A stretch of 64,000 nt of DNA from Aliiglaciecola sp. M165 (GTDB taxonomy: Bacteria; Pseudomonadota; Gammaproteobacteria; Enterobacterales; Alteromonadaceae): contig NZ_VKKH01000001.1 of NCBI RefSeq assembly GCF_007197995.1, positions 434,001-498,000 on the forward strand. The letters are read 5' to 3'. The notes under the pieces were generated by a model. That model saw nothing but the letters and a program-made list of their open reading frames with translations. It made no database searches and was not told the DNA's origin. This document shows, in pieces, positions 24,636 to 34,666 of this stretch. A program made the translations under genes and the position numbers. Every line of letters starts with the position of its first letter. Positions within the stretch are counted from its first letter, which is position 1.

Positions 24636-26624
24636 GTTAGCAACACCGATTTGTCCTTTTTGTTGCCGAACTTCTGCGCTATCTTTCTTTTTTTTGTGTT
24701 CCCAAACAATATCATCTTGAGGCAATTCATATAGAAATCGACTGGGTTCGGGTTGTATGACTTCACCGTACTGACGACGTTCTTTGCTGAGAGTAAAAAA
24801 CAATTCTTGTTGAGCACGGGTTATCCCAACATAAGTGAGACGCCGCTCTTCTTCTATGTTGTTTTCATCAATACTACTTTGGTGAGGTAATAAACCTTCC
24901 TCCATACCCACCATAAACACATAGGGAAACTCCAAGCCTTTTGAGGCATGCAACGTCATCAACTGAACCTGGTCTGCATCCTCATCCTCTTCGCCTCGCT
25001 CCATCATGTCGCGCAGGATAAGTCGGTTAACGACTTCTTGTAAGGTCATCGGTGTATCAAGCTCATTCCCTTCAAGCATGTCGCTGACCCAACCAAATAG
25101 CGTACTAATATTTGCCATCGCCATTTCAGCGGCTTTGGGGCTTGGGCTGGTTTCGTATAACCACTCTTCATATTGAATGGTTTTAATCATTTCCCTGATT
25201 GCAGAAATACCATCACCTCTGTTTGCATTATCTGATAACTCAACCACCCAGCGAGTAAACTGCTGGATATTGTGCAAAGCTTTTCCAGAGAGCACACTAT
25301 GAAGTTGATCATGACATGCTGCTTCGAAAATAGAACAACCCAGCTGATTAGCGAAGCTTCCTAGCTTTTCTAATGTCACGCGACCAATGCCACGCGTCGG
25401 CGTATTGATGACACGCAATAAGGCGTTGTCATCATCCTGATTTACCAGTAGCCGTAGATAAGCCATGATATCTTTTACTTCTGTCCTACCAAAAAACGAC
25501 ATCCCACCACTTATTTTGTATGGAATGCGGTTGCTCATCAGTAACTTTTCGAATAGTCGAGATTGGTGGTTACCACGATACAAGACTGCATAGTCTTTAA
25601 AATGCGTTCCTTTCATAAATTTATGTGCTAAAAGCTCCGCAACCACGCGCTCCGCCTCGTGATCCTCGTTCTTTGCAATAATAACTCTTAATGGCTCTCC
25701 GTAACCTAATTCGGAAAATAACTTCTTTTCAAATACATGAGGATTGTTCTGAATCAGAATATTCGCACTGTGCAAAATCCGCCCTGAAGAACGATAATTC
25801 TGCTCCAACTTTATCAATCTCAGTTTAGGGAAATCTTTGTTGAGCAAAGCTAGGTTTTGTGGCTTGGCACCGCGCCAGGAGTAAATAGACTGATCATCAT
25901 CGCCCACCACGGTAAATCGGGCTCGTTCACCCACTAAAAGCCGCACTAATTCATATTGGCTAGTATTGGTGTCTTGGTACTCGTCCACCAGCAAATACTT
26001 AATTTTGTTTTGCCATTTTTGTCTAACCTGCTCATTTGATTTGAGCAGTAGAGTCGGGATTAAAATTAGATCATCAAAATCTAAGGCATTGTAAGCACGC
26101 AAATGTGTTTGGTATTCCAAATACACTTTCGCAAATTCAACCTCACCGGGTGAAAGTGCTTGTTTCTGAAGTTGCTCGGGTAAAATTAAGTCGTTTTTCC
26201 AGTTTGATATACACGATTGCAACAAGAACAATTGTTCTTTATCGCCATCCAAGGTTTCTTGAGTCAAATCTTTTAGAAGTGCAAAGGTATCTTTGTCATC
26301 AAAGAGCGAAAAACCCGGTTTAATACCAATACTTCGATATTCCGACTTAATGATTGATAAGCCCATGGTATGAAACGTAGACACTTTGAGCCCTCTGGCC
26401 TCTTTTTTACCAAGAGTTTGGCCGACTCGTTCTTTCATTTCTCGCGCTGCTTTATTGGTAAAGGTGACCGCAGCTATCTGTCTTGCAGGTAACCCGCATT
26501 CCCTGACGAGGTAGGCAATTTTATTAGTAATTACGCGAGTTTTCCCACTGCCAGCGCCAGCGAGTACTAAACAAGGTCCAGAAATGTATTTTACGGCCTG
26601 CTCTTGGCCATCATTGAGTTTCAT
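24606..26624 (-). CDS. rep: ATP-dependent DNA helicase Rep (UvrD/SF1A family)
   Basis: 672 residues from the ATG at 26624 ([20 protein letters not shown]), matching Rep length; an upstream in-frame start at 26675 would add an atypical leader. Motifs: Walker [71 protein letters not shown] and YVGITRAQ. It unwinds DNA 3'-5' and clears replication forks of bound proteins. Its 3' end overlaps the convergent GGDEF gene by 30 bases. UbiK diverges from it on the other side. Confidence 0.95.
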   Translation of the reverse strand: MKLNDGQEQAVKYISGPCLVLAGAGSGKTRVITNKIAYLVRECGLPARQIAAVTFTNKAAREMKERVGQTLGKKEARGLKVSTFHTMGLSIIKSEYRSIGIKPGFSLFDDKDTFALLKDLTQETLDGDKEQLFLLQSCISNWKNDLILPEQLQKQALSPGEVEFAKVYLEYQTHLRAYNALDFDDLILIPTLLLKSNEQVRQKWQNKIKYLLVDEYQDTNTSQYELVRLLVGERARFTVVGDDDQSIYSWRGAKPQNLALLNKDFPKLRLIKLEQNYRSSGRILHSANILIQNNPHVFEKKLFSELGYGEPLRVIIAKNEDHEAERVVAELLAHKFMKGTHFKDYAVLYRGNHQSRLFEKLLMSNRIPYKISGGMSFFGRTEVKDIMAYLRLLVNQDDDNALLRVINTPTRGIGRVTLEKLGSFANQLGCSIFEAACHDQLHSVLSGKALHNIQQFTRWVVELSDNANRGDGISAIREMIKTIQYEEWLYETSPSPKAAEMAMANISTLFGWVSDMLEGNELDTPMTLQEVVNRLILRDMMERGEEDEDADQVQLMTLHASKGLEFPYVFMVGMEEGLLPHQSSIDENNIEEERRLTYVGITRAQQELFFTLSKERRQYGEVIQPEPSRFLYELPQDDIVWEHKKKKDSAEVRQQKGQIGVANLRNILSGGN

Positions 26625-26745
26625 TTTTTGCACGTCTACAAGAGGGCCGCAAATTGTAAGAAATAATCCACCCAATTACTATGCTCTTTGCGCTACAATT
26701 GTCGAACAAACACAAACTGATCTACCCCATCAAAGAGTTAAAATA

Positions 26746-27003
26746 ATGCTGGATCCTAAAAAACTAGAAGAAATTGCCAAACAAATATCTGAAGCCGTGC
26801 CTCCAGGCGTGAAAACCATGGCTGAAGGTGCAGAGAACAAAATCAAACAGGTCTTACAGTCTCAACTAAGCAAATTAGATTTTGTCAGCAGAGAAGAGTT
26901 TGATGTGCAAAGTCAGGTATTGATCCGCACACGAGAGAAACTGGAAGCACTAGAAGCTCGATTGACAGAGCTAGAGAAGATTGATCAAAGTACTGAAAAA
27001 TAA
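26746..27003 (+). CDS. ubiK: Ubiquinone biosynthesis accessory factor UbiK
   Basis: 85 residues from the ATG at 26746. The family pattern is clear: [20 protein letters not shown], then [22 protein letters not shown] and a C-terminal coiled coil ([15 protein letters not shown]). UbiK (formerly YqiC) binds UbiJ and supports the soluble ubiquinone complex under aerobic conditions. Two core ubiquinone genes, ubiA and ubiC, lie 2-3 kb downstream on the other strand. An upstream frame extension exists but lacks family similarity. Confidence 0.93.
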   Translation: MLDPKKLEEIAKQISEAVPPGVKTMAEGAENKIKQVLQSQLSKLDFVSREEFDVQSQVLIRTREKLEALEARLTELEKIDQSTEK

Positions 27004-27118
27004 TTTCCAATAAATATAATTTTATACCGATAAGGCCTGAGAGCTGGCAATTAGACGATTTCGTTTCCTGCGAAGATCCCTATTTTTTAGTGCCGTTTTT
27101 TCGCGTCACTCCTTGAGA

Positions 27119-29065
27119 TTAATCACCTTTTTGGACCGTTGATAATTCATCTTGTAGGGTTTTCACTACATGTGAAAGACCGTCTGCTGATTGATCAGTT
27201 TCTACAGCACCAAGACGCGTCGACTCAGAAATAAGGGCTATTTCTTCCACTTTAGACGCGACAGTTCTAGTAACGTTAGATTGCTGAGTGGCCAACTCAG
27301 ATATCTCAACATTGCCCAGTTTTATATTCTCAACGACCTGGCTAATTTGCTCCAAAGCCGAGCCCACGACACTAGCTTCTTGCACACTCAAGTTCATTTG
27401 CTCACGGCTTTGTTCCATGCTTTCACGGGTATCCTGTGTTGCTTGCTGTAGCTTACTGATAATTTCATGGATTTGATTCGTTTGCGCCTGAGTTCTTTGT
27501 GCCAAGGTCCTTACTTCATCAGCGACGACTGCAAATCCTCGACCTTGCTCTCCTGCTCGCGCTGCTTCAATGGCAGCATTGAGTGCAAGTAAGTTAGTTT
27601 GTTCAGCGATTTCGTTGATTGCACTTGATACCTGACCAATATCTTTGCTGTCTTCTACCAGACGGTTTAGAGCTTCTTGCGAGCGGCTTGATTCGTTTTG
27701 CATGTCTTTCATCACTGTCTGCAAACCATTGACCAGTGTAAGGCCTTGTTGAGCCTCTTTTACCGCGTTGATTGCTGACTCGGAGGCTCTTTCAGACAAT
27801 TCGTCCACATCTGAAGCCACTTGAGTCAAGGTCGACATTGAGCCAGAGATAGAATCAGTCCCAGATTTTTGCTTCTGTACGCCATCAATGGTTCGTTCAG
27901 TTACTGATTTTAAATTTAGCGAAGATTCACTTAGTGTTCGAATTGCTTCACTCAACCTGAAAACCAGATTTTCGAAGTTTTCTGCCATGTGATTCATATC
28001 ATTCGCTATGTCGCGCATTTCGTCACGACCTTCAACACTTACGCGGGTTGAGAGTTTACCTTCGGCTATGCAATGCACGCCCATAACAACCCGTTTGATA
28101 TTTTCAATCACAGATTGGTACATACCCGTAAAGAGATAGGCTGCAAGCAACACAGCAATAAGTGAGATCGTAAATATAATCCGATTTTTAAACACCGCGC
28201 TATCGATTCTTTGGGCTAACTGCTCCGCCAAAACTGGCTCTAAGGAGGATTCAAACTCATAGAGTTTTTGGTTGGTATTTAAACTTACACGATTCAACTC
28301 GTCTCTTTGAATTTCAAAGCTATCTGGGTCTAGTATCCGTTCCTGGATCATCGATTTGTATGCTTCAAGTTCTGACTTGAGACTTTTCCATCGATTTGCC
28401 AACTGCGCGGCTATCTGTCTATTAGATTCAAGGCTAACGGCTAAAGATTCATCGACATTCATGATCATCAAAGATAACTTCTGGTTAGCGTTGGATAAAT
28501 CGATGTACGTATCTGGAGTAAAACTGCCGCTGTCCAGAACAACTCGCGCTAAGTCAGCAGTTTTGGCAACCTGCGCCTGTGCTTGCGGTAAAGTTTCAAC
28601 CAAAGTTGTTACCAAATAGCTGGTCGCTAGCTCTAAATCTAATTCGAGGTTGCTGTAGTCAGCAATAGACTGATTCAATGCAATGAGCGCACTAAAAGAC
28701 GTGTTCCTGTCTTGCTGCGTCAGCGACTGTTGATAACGATTCAATCTGCTTGAAACAGGTTGCGCATCAAGTTCACTAAGTTGTTGTGTGATACTGGAAA
28801 GCCCACTGGAAAAATTGCTGCTGCCATTTATTAGTGCCTCAGCGAGCTTGCGCTGTTCAACACTTATTTGATTTACAAGCTCAAGACCTTCAAGCTCTTT
28901 TTCGGTAAAGCGGATTTCTTCGCTATATTCGAATTGCAATAGCGCTAAGCTCAGCACAAGGGGAACAATAAAGATGATACTAATGAGGATAAATTTAACG
29001 GAGTAATTAAATTGGGCCATTAATCGTTTAGCAGGGGCACACAAACTTACAAGCATTTCACCCAT
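27119..29065 (-). CDS. Methyl-accepting chemotaxis protein
   Basis: 648 residues. One membrane helix near residues 23-45 ([19 protein letters not shown]), a helical periplasmic sensor of about 250 residues, a second membrane helix near 300-320 ([19 protein letters not shown]), a HAMP domain ([19 protein letters not shown]) and the conserved hairpin tip [20 protein letters not shown]. It relays ligand binding to CheA/CheW. The sensor sequence names no ligand. There is no obvious CheR-tethering pentapeptide at the C-terminus. It lies downstream of ubiA on the same strand with a 21-base gap. Confidence 0.93.
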   Translation of the reverse strand: MGEMLVSLCAPAKRLMAQFNYSVKFILISIIFIVPLVLSLALLQFEYSEEIRFTEKELEGLELVNQISVEQRKLAEALINGSSNFSSGLSSITQQLSELDAQPVSSRLNRYQQSLTQQDRNTSFSALIALNQSIADYSNLELDLELATSYLVTTLVETLPQAQAQVAKTADLARVVLDSGSFTPDTYIDLSNANQKLSLMIMNVDESLAVSLESNRQIAAQLANRWKSLKSELEAYKSMIQERILDPDSFEIQRDELNRVSLNTNQKLYEFESSLEPVLAEQLAQRIDSAVFKNRIIFTISLIAVLLAAYLFTGMYQSVIENIKRVVMGVHCIAEGKLSTRVSVEGRDEMRDIANDMNHMAENFENLVFRLSEAIRTLSESSLNLKSVTERTIDGVQKQKSGTDSISGSMSTLTQVASDVDELSERASESAINAVKEAQQGLTLVNGLQTVMKDMQNESSRSQEALNRLVEDSKDIGQVSSAINEIAEQTNLLALNAAIEAARAGEQGRGFAVVADEVRTLAQRTQAQTNQIHEIISKLQQATQDTRESMEQSREQMNLSVQEASVVGSALEQISQVVENIKLGNVEISELATQQSNVTRTVASKVEEIALISESTRLGAVETDQSADGLSHVVKTLQDELSTVQKGD

Positions 29066-29086
29066 ATTAAATTTACCTTGTCATGT

Positions 29087-29944
29087 TCAGATCAAATAGT
29101 GGCAAACTAATCCTATGGTGATTACCATGCCTACATAGTGATTGTTCAAAAACGATTTAAAACATTTTGTTTTATCGCGCTCATGAATTAAAAATTGTTG
29201 ATAGCCAAATAATATTGCACTGACTACCAAAGAAACATAAAACGGCCAAGACAACATCATGACTTTTGCTATTAAAAACAATAGCCCCAAGGTCACCAAT
29301 TGCAAGAATCCAATGATTAACTTGTCCATTGGACCGAACAAAATGGCCGTTGATTTCACACCAATGCGTAAATCGTCATCTCGGTCTACCATTGCGTACT
29401 GAGTATCATAGGCCACAGTCCACAATAAATTAGCGCTATACAACACCCATGCTATCCACGGAACTTCTCCAGACACTGCCATAAACGCCATTGGTATTGA
29501 CCAACTAAACGCCGCTCCCAGGACCACTTGTGGAAAATGTGTGTAGCGCTTCATAAAGGGATAGACCGTCGCCAATAATAAAGCGCCAAACGACAAAATT
29601 ATGGTCTGCACATTTAACGTGAGCACTAACAGCAAGGCGATGATTAGCAAGCCAACAAACAAGCCAAGGGCTTCTCGCTCGCTTACCTCACCAGACACTA
29701 TGGGTCTTGCTTTAGTGCGCTCAACTGAACCGTCTACATGGCGATCAGCATAGTCATTGATGACACAGCCCGCGCTGCGCATCACTATCACACCCAACAC
29801 AAATACAACCAATACATCTAACGGCGGTTGAGCTTGGGATACTATGACAAGCGCCCAAAGTGTTGGCCATAATAACAAATAGATACCAATGGGTTTATCG
29901 GCACGCATGAGCCTAATGTAAGCGGAAATTTTTGAGCGAGACAT
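29087..29944 (-). CDS. ubiA: 4-hydroxybenzoate octaprenyltransferase
   Basis: 285 residues, a polytopic inner-membrane prenyltransferase with eight to nine hydrophobic helices. Both Asp-rich motifs are present: [19 protein letters not shown] near residue 65 and [20 protein letters not shown] near 190. It attaches the polyprenyl tail to 4-hydroxybenzoate, the second committed step of ubiquinone synthesis. UbiC, which makes the 4-hydroxybenzoate, is immediately upstream, with stop and start adjacent (29945/29944). Confidence 0.96.
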   Translation of the reverse strand: MSRSKISAYIRLMRADKPIGIYLLLWPTLWALVIVSQAQPPLDVLVVFVLGVIVMRSAGCVINDYADRHVDGSVERTKARPIVSGEVSEREALGLFVGLLIIALLLVLTLNVQTIILSFGALLLATVYPFMKRYTHFPQVVLGAAFSWSIPMAFMAVSGEVPWIAWVLYSANLLWTVAYDTQYAMVDRDDDLRIGVKSTAILFGPMDKLIIGFLQLVTLGLLFLIAKVMMLSWPFYVSLVVSAILFGYQQFLIHERDKTKCFKSFLNNHYVGMVITIGLVCHYLI

Positions 29945-30529
29945 CTATTCTCCGTTTAATTGTCGATACGCCGGACATCGAGGAAGGAATATTTCAGCAA
30001 CCATAAGTTGTAATCGATTGAATTGAAATACCGAACGTCTACCCCAAAGTTGAAAGCGCGGATCGACATGAATATGAGTTTGGAAAGGATCTCCAGCGTC
30101 AATTTTAAGCAATTGAAAGGGCTGTCGAACAAACCTTTCGTCATTAAAAATAATTTGTCCTAACGGCCGCCTACCCAAGTTAGCCAAATCCATATCGCAC
30201 AAAGCCTGCGGCAAAACTGAGCGTGCAAACACCCAAGGCTGACCATTGCCCGACAAAATGACTTCACGAATCTGAAATCGCCCATCACCAGACAAAGAAA
30301 GTTGTTTCATCTCCTCAACTTCTGGCTGCATTTGCCGTTGACCTATAAGAGTGAGGTCAAATCTCATACATTGAGATTGCAGCCGTTCCGTTAACGAACC
30401 GGTATCGAGTAACCAATTTTTAAGTAGAGGATCGGGAACAGAAACTCTATCTGCGGGGTTCCATGAATTGGGAACATCGACAGGAAATGAGATGTGCGTG
30501 GGCGAAGAAACCTTATTATTCAATTTCAC
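29945..30529 (-). CDS. ubiC: Chorismate pyruvate-lyase
   Basis: 194 residues, slightly longer than E. coli UbiC (165). Conserved landmarks are QIREVILSGNGQPWVFARSVLP, NLGRRPLGQIIF and the C-terminal LMVAEIFLPRCPAY with the catalytic Glu. It converts chorismate to 4-hydroxybenzoate and pyruvate in the cytoplasm. It is the first gene of a ubiC-ubiA unit on the minus strand, divergent from the FliL-like gene. Confidence 0.93.
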   Translation of the reverse strand: MKLNNKVSSPTHISFPVDVPNSWNPADRVSVPDPLLKNWLLDTGSLTERLQSQCMRFDLTLIGQRQMQPEVEEMKQLSLSGDGRFQIREVILSGNGQPWVFARSVLPQALCDMDLANLGRRPLGQIIFNDERFVRQPFQLLKIDAGDPFQTHIHVDPRFQLWGRRSVFQFNRLQLMVAEIFLPRCPAYRQLNGE

Positions 30530-30681
30530 AGCTGGGTATGGTTAGTTATGCTTTATCATATCAACAGCAAAGGATAGACTAAAGATACTAGACTAAAGTT
30601 GTGTTCAAATAATTAAGCTCTTAGTCAATAATTGCTAAACTTGACGACGAATAATCAAATAAGGTGTGCAGAGAACAAACT

Positions 30682-31086
30682 ATGAGGCGAATTTTTTCGA
30701 CAGTTACAATTTTGTTTGTCTTGAGCTTCAGTGCGAATGTCGTTCAGGCGCAAAATAATTTTGCCTATTATGGTTTGGAGCCAGACATCGTAACCAACTT
30801 TTTAGGTCCAAACGCGAACAATTTGGGCTTTGTGCGCACGACTATGGAGCTAATGCTAGAAGACGTTGAGTATATCGAAGCAATAGAGCACCACTCTCCC
30901 CTTCTCAGAGCTACCATTATCGATATTATCGGTCGCCAACCTAAAGACAAGGTAAAGTCGCTGACGGGCCGAGAAGATATTCGCCGTATGAGTCTAGAAA
31001 GGATCCGTGAGCTGATGCAACAAGAAACCGGTAATCCTATGATCAAAGATTTGATCATCACCAAGTTTATTGTTCAGGGCGGCTAG
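30682..31086 (+). CDS. Secreted FliL-like protein
   Basis: 134 residues from the ATG at 30682; a GTG at 30664 would add six residues before the signal peptide (MRRIFSTVTILFVLSFSANVVQAQ). The mature part matches the FliL C-terminal domain: TTMELMLEDVEYIEAIEHHSPLLR, then IIDIIGRQPKDKVKSLTGREDIR and IRELMQQETG. True FliL is anchored by one membrane helix and tunes the flagellar stator; this form has a cleavable-looking signal and is not in a flagellar cluster. Its last 20 bases overlap the convergent glpG gene. Confidence 0.8.
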   Translation: MRRIFSTVTILFVLSFSANVVQAQNNFAYYGLEPDIVTNFLGPNANNLGFVRTTMELMLEDVEYIEAIEHHSPLLRATIIDIIGRQPKDKVKSLTGREDIRRMSLERIRELMQQETGNPMIKDLIITKFIVQGG

Positions 31087-31942
31087 CGTTTTTGTTTCCG
31101 ATTTGAACAAACAGCCAAGCAAGAATACAACCTATCACCAAGCCAATGGTATGCGCTGTGTTAGCCACAGACACCCACAACCAGTCTAAATAGCCTAACA
31201 CTAACCAAACTAACGAAAAGCCGATAATAAAATTGGGTAGGCTGAGCCCCCAAGACGGACGCAACCAGCCGCACCACCAAACAAAACCGATGATCCCGTA
31301 AACCACACCAGACAAGCCGCCAAAGTTTGGTCCGGACATCACTAATTGCGCAAGATTGGATAAAATAGCGGTGCTTAGCAGGATTAACAATAAAGAAACG
31401 CTGCCAAATTTGCGCTCAATTTGCGCCCCTAAACTGCCCCACCACATTAAGTTAAATATAATGTGTAGTTCAGAAAAATGCATAAACGCTGGGGACACCA
31501 AGCGCCACCATTGTCCACTTTCCACTAACTGAGGCAAAGTCTGAATTCTAAAGTTATTTAACACCCAGGAAAAACCACCCATAACCGATAACAAATATAC
31601 GGCTATGCATAAGAGTAATATGGACCAGGTAAGTGGCGCAGAGAATAATGATTCTTTTAAATTAAAGCGTCCTAGCCCTGGCAATTGACTTGTTAATTTG
31701 ACAGGTTGTTCATTTTGCCAGGCCGCCGACTGATATTTTGGATCATTGGGTCTGTCCAAAAATTCCTTGGTAATTTGATGTGCTTGATGAATATCTTTTG
31801 GATCAGACAGTACGATCTTGTGGGGGAATGGGGGTTGCCCATTTACATATTGTGCGTTGATATTTTGATTGTTGAGATAAGCGGTTAAAACCCGAGCCGC
31901 ATTTTCCTGTTCAAACCCTACAAGTTCACCGGTTTCATTCAT
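31067..31942 (-). CDS. glpG: Rhomboid intramembrane serine protease GlpG
   Basis: 291 residues. An N-terminal cytoplasmic domain (about 1-90) is followed by six membrane helices. The catalytic Ser is in GGLSGVVYG (S211), the catalytic His in NTAHTIGLVIG (H264), and the oxyanion-hole residues are in FMHFSELHIIFN (H160, N164), all in the order and spacing of E. coli GlpG. It cleaves membrane proteins within the bilayer. It lies three bases after glpE, as in the glp cluster of enterobacteria, but without glpR or glpD. Confidence 0.95.
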   Translation of the reverse strand: MNETGELVGFEQENAARVLTAYLNNQNINAQYVNGQPPFPHKIVLSDPKDIHQAHQITKEFLDRPNDPKYQSAAWQNEQPVKLTSQLPGLGRFNLKESLFSAPLTWSILLLCIAVYLLSVMGGFSWVLNNFRIQTLPQLVESGQWWRLVSPAFMHFSELHIIFNLMWWGSLGAQIERKFGSVSLLLILLSTAILSNLAQLVMSGPNFGGLSGVVYGIIGFVWWCGWLRPSWGLSLPNFIIGFSLVWLVLGYLDWLWVSVANTAHTIGLVIGCILAWLFVQIGNKNASRPEQ

Positions 31943-31945
31943 TGA

Positions 31946-32284
31946 TTATGATTCGTTACTTGAGACATAAGGTTTTGATTGTCGCCACGCTTCAAACCCG
32001 CCATCCATGCTATACACTTGCTCAAAGCCTTGATGAATAAGAAATTGTGCAGCTTGCTGACTACTGATTCCGTGATAACAGCAAACAATCACAGGCATTT
32101 CAAAATCGGTCTCATTCATGAAATTGTGCAAAGTACCATTGGTTAAATGAACAGAACCTTCTATGTGGCCCGCCTCAAACGTCTGCTCGTCGCGAATATC
32201 AACCAACTTTGCTTTGTCTTGACTTAACAACTCAAATGTCTGATCAACCGATATATGTTCAAACTGTTCCAACTGCTTTCCCAC
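31946..32284 (-). CDS. glpE: Thiosulfate sulfurtransferase GlpE (single-domain rhodanese)
   Basis: 112 residues, a single rhodanese domain. The active-site loop is CYHGIS with the catalytic Cys at residue 69, preceded by [21 protein letters not shown]. It transfers sulfane sulfur from thiosulfate to acceptors such as cyanide or thioredoxin, in the cytoplasm. It stands between tdh (17 bases upstream) and glpG, all on the minus strand. Confidence 0.94.
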   Translation of the reverse strand: MGKQLEQFEHISVDQTFELLSQDKAKLVDIRDEQTFEAGHIEGSVHLTNGTLHNFMNETDFEMPVIVCCYHGISSQQAAQFLIHQGFEQVYSMDGGFEAWRQSKPYVSSNES

Positions 32285-32301
32285 TTAACTATTGTTTGAG
32301 A

Positions 32302-33324
32302 TTACCAACTTAAAATCACTTTGCCCGATTGACCAGAGCCCATTACATCAAAACCTTTTTGAAATTCCTCAACCGGATATTGGTGAGTAATAATGGGTGC
32401 CAAATCCAAGCCAGACTGGATCAAACTTGCCATTTTGTACCAGGTTTCAAACATTTCCCGTCCATAAATGCCTTTAATTGTAAGACCTTTAAAGATTACT
32501 TGATTCCAGTCTACCGCTACATCTTTGGGAGGTATTCCCAACATGGCCACTTTACCGCCATTATTCATTTTGTCCAACATATCACGGAACGCTACTGGAA
32601 CACCTGACATTTCCAAACCCACATCAAAGCCTTCTGTCATGCCGAGCTCAGACATAACACTTGCCAAGTCTTCTCTGCTAACATCCACTGCGCGCGTGGC
32701 GCCCATTTTAAGGGCCAAATCCAAACGATATTCGTTAATGTCAGTGATGACCACATTTCGTGCTCCGACGTGCTTTGCCACGGCAGCCGCCATGATCCCA
32801 ATGGGTCCCGCACCGGTGATCAGCACATCTTCGCCAACTAAATCAAAGGATAGAGCGGTGTGCACAGCATTACCAAATGGGTCAAATATTGAAGCCAAAT
32901 CATCACTGATGTTGTCGGGGATCTTAAAGGCATTAAACGCAGGAATAACCAAATACTCAGCAAATGCGCCAGGTCGATTAACACCGACACCTTCAGTATT
33001 GCGGCACAAGTGGCGACGTCCAGCACGGCAGTTACGACAATGTCCACAAGTTATGTGACCTTCACCAGACACGCGGTCACCAATGCTAAAGCCGCGAACT
33101 TCTTCTCCAATTTCAATTACGGTACCCACATATTCGTGACCCACGACCATAGGTACCGGAATGGTCTGTTGAGACCACTCATCCCAGTTGTAAATGTGCA
33201 TGTCTGTGCCACAAATAGCGGTTTTTTTAATTTGAATTAACAAGTCATTGTGGCCAACTTCTGGTTTGGCGGAGTCCGTCAACCAAATCCCTTTTTCAGG
33301 ATGCAGTTTTGCAAGGGACTTCAT
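32302..33324 (-). CDS. tdh: L-threonine 3-dehydrogenase
   Basis: 340 residues, a zinc-dependent medium-chain dehydrogenase. Catalytic zinc ligands are seen in [15 protein letters not shown] and GHEYVG, the structural zinc Cys set in [15 protein letters not shown], and the NAD-binding Rossmann motif in [13 protein letters not shown]. It oxidises threonine to 2-amino-3-ketobutyrate with NAD. Its ATG overlaps the kbl stop by four bases, so kbl and tdh form a coupled threonine-degradation unit. Confidence 0.97.
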   Translation of the reverse strand: MKSLAKLHPEKGIWLTDSAKPEVGHNDLLIQIKKTAICGTDMHIYNWDEWSQQTIPVPMVVGHEYVGTVIEIGEEVRGFSIGDRVSGEGHITCGHCRNCRAGRRHLCRNTEGVGVNRPGAFAEYLVIPAFNAFKIPDNISDDLASIFDPFGNAVHTALSFDLVGEDVLITGAGPIGIMAAAVAKHVGARNVVITDINEYRLDLALKMGATRAVDVSREDLASVMSELGMTEGFDVGLEMSGVPVAFRDMLDKMNNGGKVAMLGIPPKDVAVDWNQVIFKGLTIKGIYGREMFETWYKMASLIQSGLDLAPIITHQYPVEEFQKGFDVMGSGQSGKVILSW

Positions 33325-34517
33325 GCAATCACTCCTAACTCTTTACCTACTTCAATAAAGGCGTCGATCGCTTGATCGACTTGCTCTATTGAGTGTGCCG
33401 CCGACATTTGGGTTCGGATCCTAGCCTGACCCTTGGGTACTACTGGGAACGAAAACCCCACAACATAGATACCACGTTGCAACATTTTATCAGCCATCTC
33501 GCTTGCCAATTTAGCATCCCCTAACATGACTGGAATAATGGCATGATCTTTCCCACACAAAGTGAAACCAGCTTGCTGCATTCTTTGACGAAAATGCACG
33601 GCGTTTCGGTTTAAACGTTCGCGTAATTCGTCGCCGTTGCTCATCATATCGAACACCTTGATTGAAGCAGCAACGATTGGTGGCGCAACGGAATTGGAGA
33701 ATAAATAAGGACGAGAGCGTTGTCGAAGCCACTCTACAACATGCTTTTTACCCGAGGTATAGCCACCAGACGCTCCTCCTAACGCTTTGCCAAGAGTGCC
33801 GGTAATGATATCAACACGTCCCATCACATCATTGTATTCATGGCTGCCGCGCCCCTGTGCACCTACAAAACCCGTTGCATGACAGTCATCAACCATTACC
33901 ATGGCGTCATATTTCTCTGCTAGATCGCAGACGCCTTTTAGGTCAGCAATGACGCCGTCCATTGAAAACACACCATCGGTAGCGATCAATTTGAACCGTG
34001 CGCCGTCTGCGTCGGCTTGTTTTAGCTGGTCTTCCAAAGCCGCCATATCATTGTTCGCATAACGATAGCGCTTCGCCTTACACAAACGAATACCGTCTAT
34101 GATACTTGCATGATTCAGCGCATCTGAAATTATAGCGTCTTCAGGCCCCATTATGGTTTCAAAAAGTCCGCCATTAGCATCAAAGCAAGAGGGGTACAAA
34201 ATGGTATCTTCCATACCTAAAAACTGACTGATCTTCTGCTCAAGTTCTTTATGAATATCTTGAGTTCCGCAAATGAACCTGACTGAAGCCATACCAAAAC
34301 CGTGCTCATTCAGACCTTGTTTCGCTGCGCTAATCAGTTCATCGTTGTTGGCCAACCCTAAATAATTGTTAGCACAAAAATTCAGCACATGACCACCGTT
34401 ACGCACGTCAATGTCAGCCTTTTGGGCAGAGGTAATAATTCTTTCTGATTTGTATAATCCGTCTTGTTTGACTTGCTCAATCTGGTCACTGAGATGTTGG
34501 TAAAAGGCCTGGCTCAT
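33321..34517 (-). CDS. kbl: Glycine C-acetyltransferase (2-amino-3-ketobutyrate CoA ligase)
   Basis: 398 residues, a PLP enzyme of the alpha-oxoamine synthase family. Seen are the substrate-binding [13 protein letters not shown], the [13 protein letters not shown] Asp region and the PLP Lys in [15 protein letters not shown]. It cleaves aminoketobutyrate with CoA to glycine and acetyl-CoA, the partner reaction of Tdh. It heads a kbl-tdh-glpE-glpG run on the minus strand. Confidence 0.97.
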   Translation of the reverse strand: MSQAFYQHLSDQIEQVKQDGLYKSERIITSAQKADIDVRNGGHVLNFCANNYLGLANNDELISAAKQGLNEHGFGMASVRFICGTQDIHKELEQKISQFLGMEDTILYPSCFDANGGLFETIMGPEDAIISDALNHASIIDGIRLCKAKRYRYANNDMAALEDQLKQADADGARFKLIATDGVFSMDGVIADLKGVCDLAEKYDAMVMVDDCHATGFVGAQGRGSHEYNDVMGRVDIITGTLGKALGGASGGYTSGKKHVVEWLRQRSRPYLFSNSVAPPIVAASIKVFDMMSNGDELRERLNRNAVHFRQRMQQAGFTLCGKDHAIIPVMLGDAKLASEMADKMLQRGIYVVGFSFPVVPKGQARIRTQMSAAHSIEQVDQAIDAFIEVGKELGVIA

Positions 34518-34666
34518 AAATACCCCTAAACGAAATTTGTCTCTATGGTAAAAGAAAACATCGCTTGGGCATACGATTAAAGCAGCGTGATTGAATCATT
34601 CTATTTGGAAAATCAGTTTTCAATCTGTAATGTTTTGATTACAGCGAGTTATTAACTTGACGCTAA

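Noticed and set aside
32525-33058. 177-codon plus-strand frame within tdh
   Set aside because: Fully antisense to tdh, which has complete motifs; composition is that of a shadow frame.
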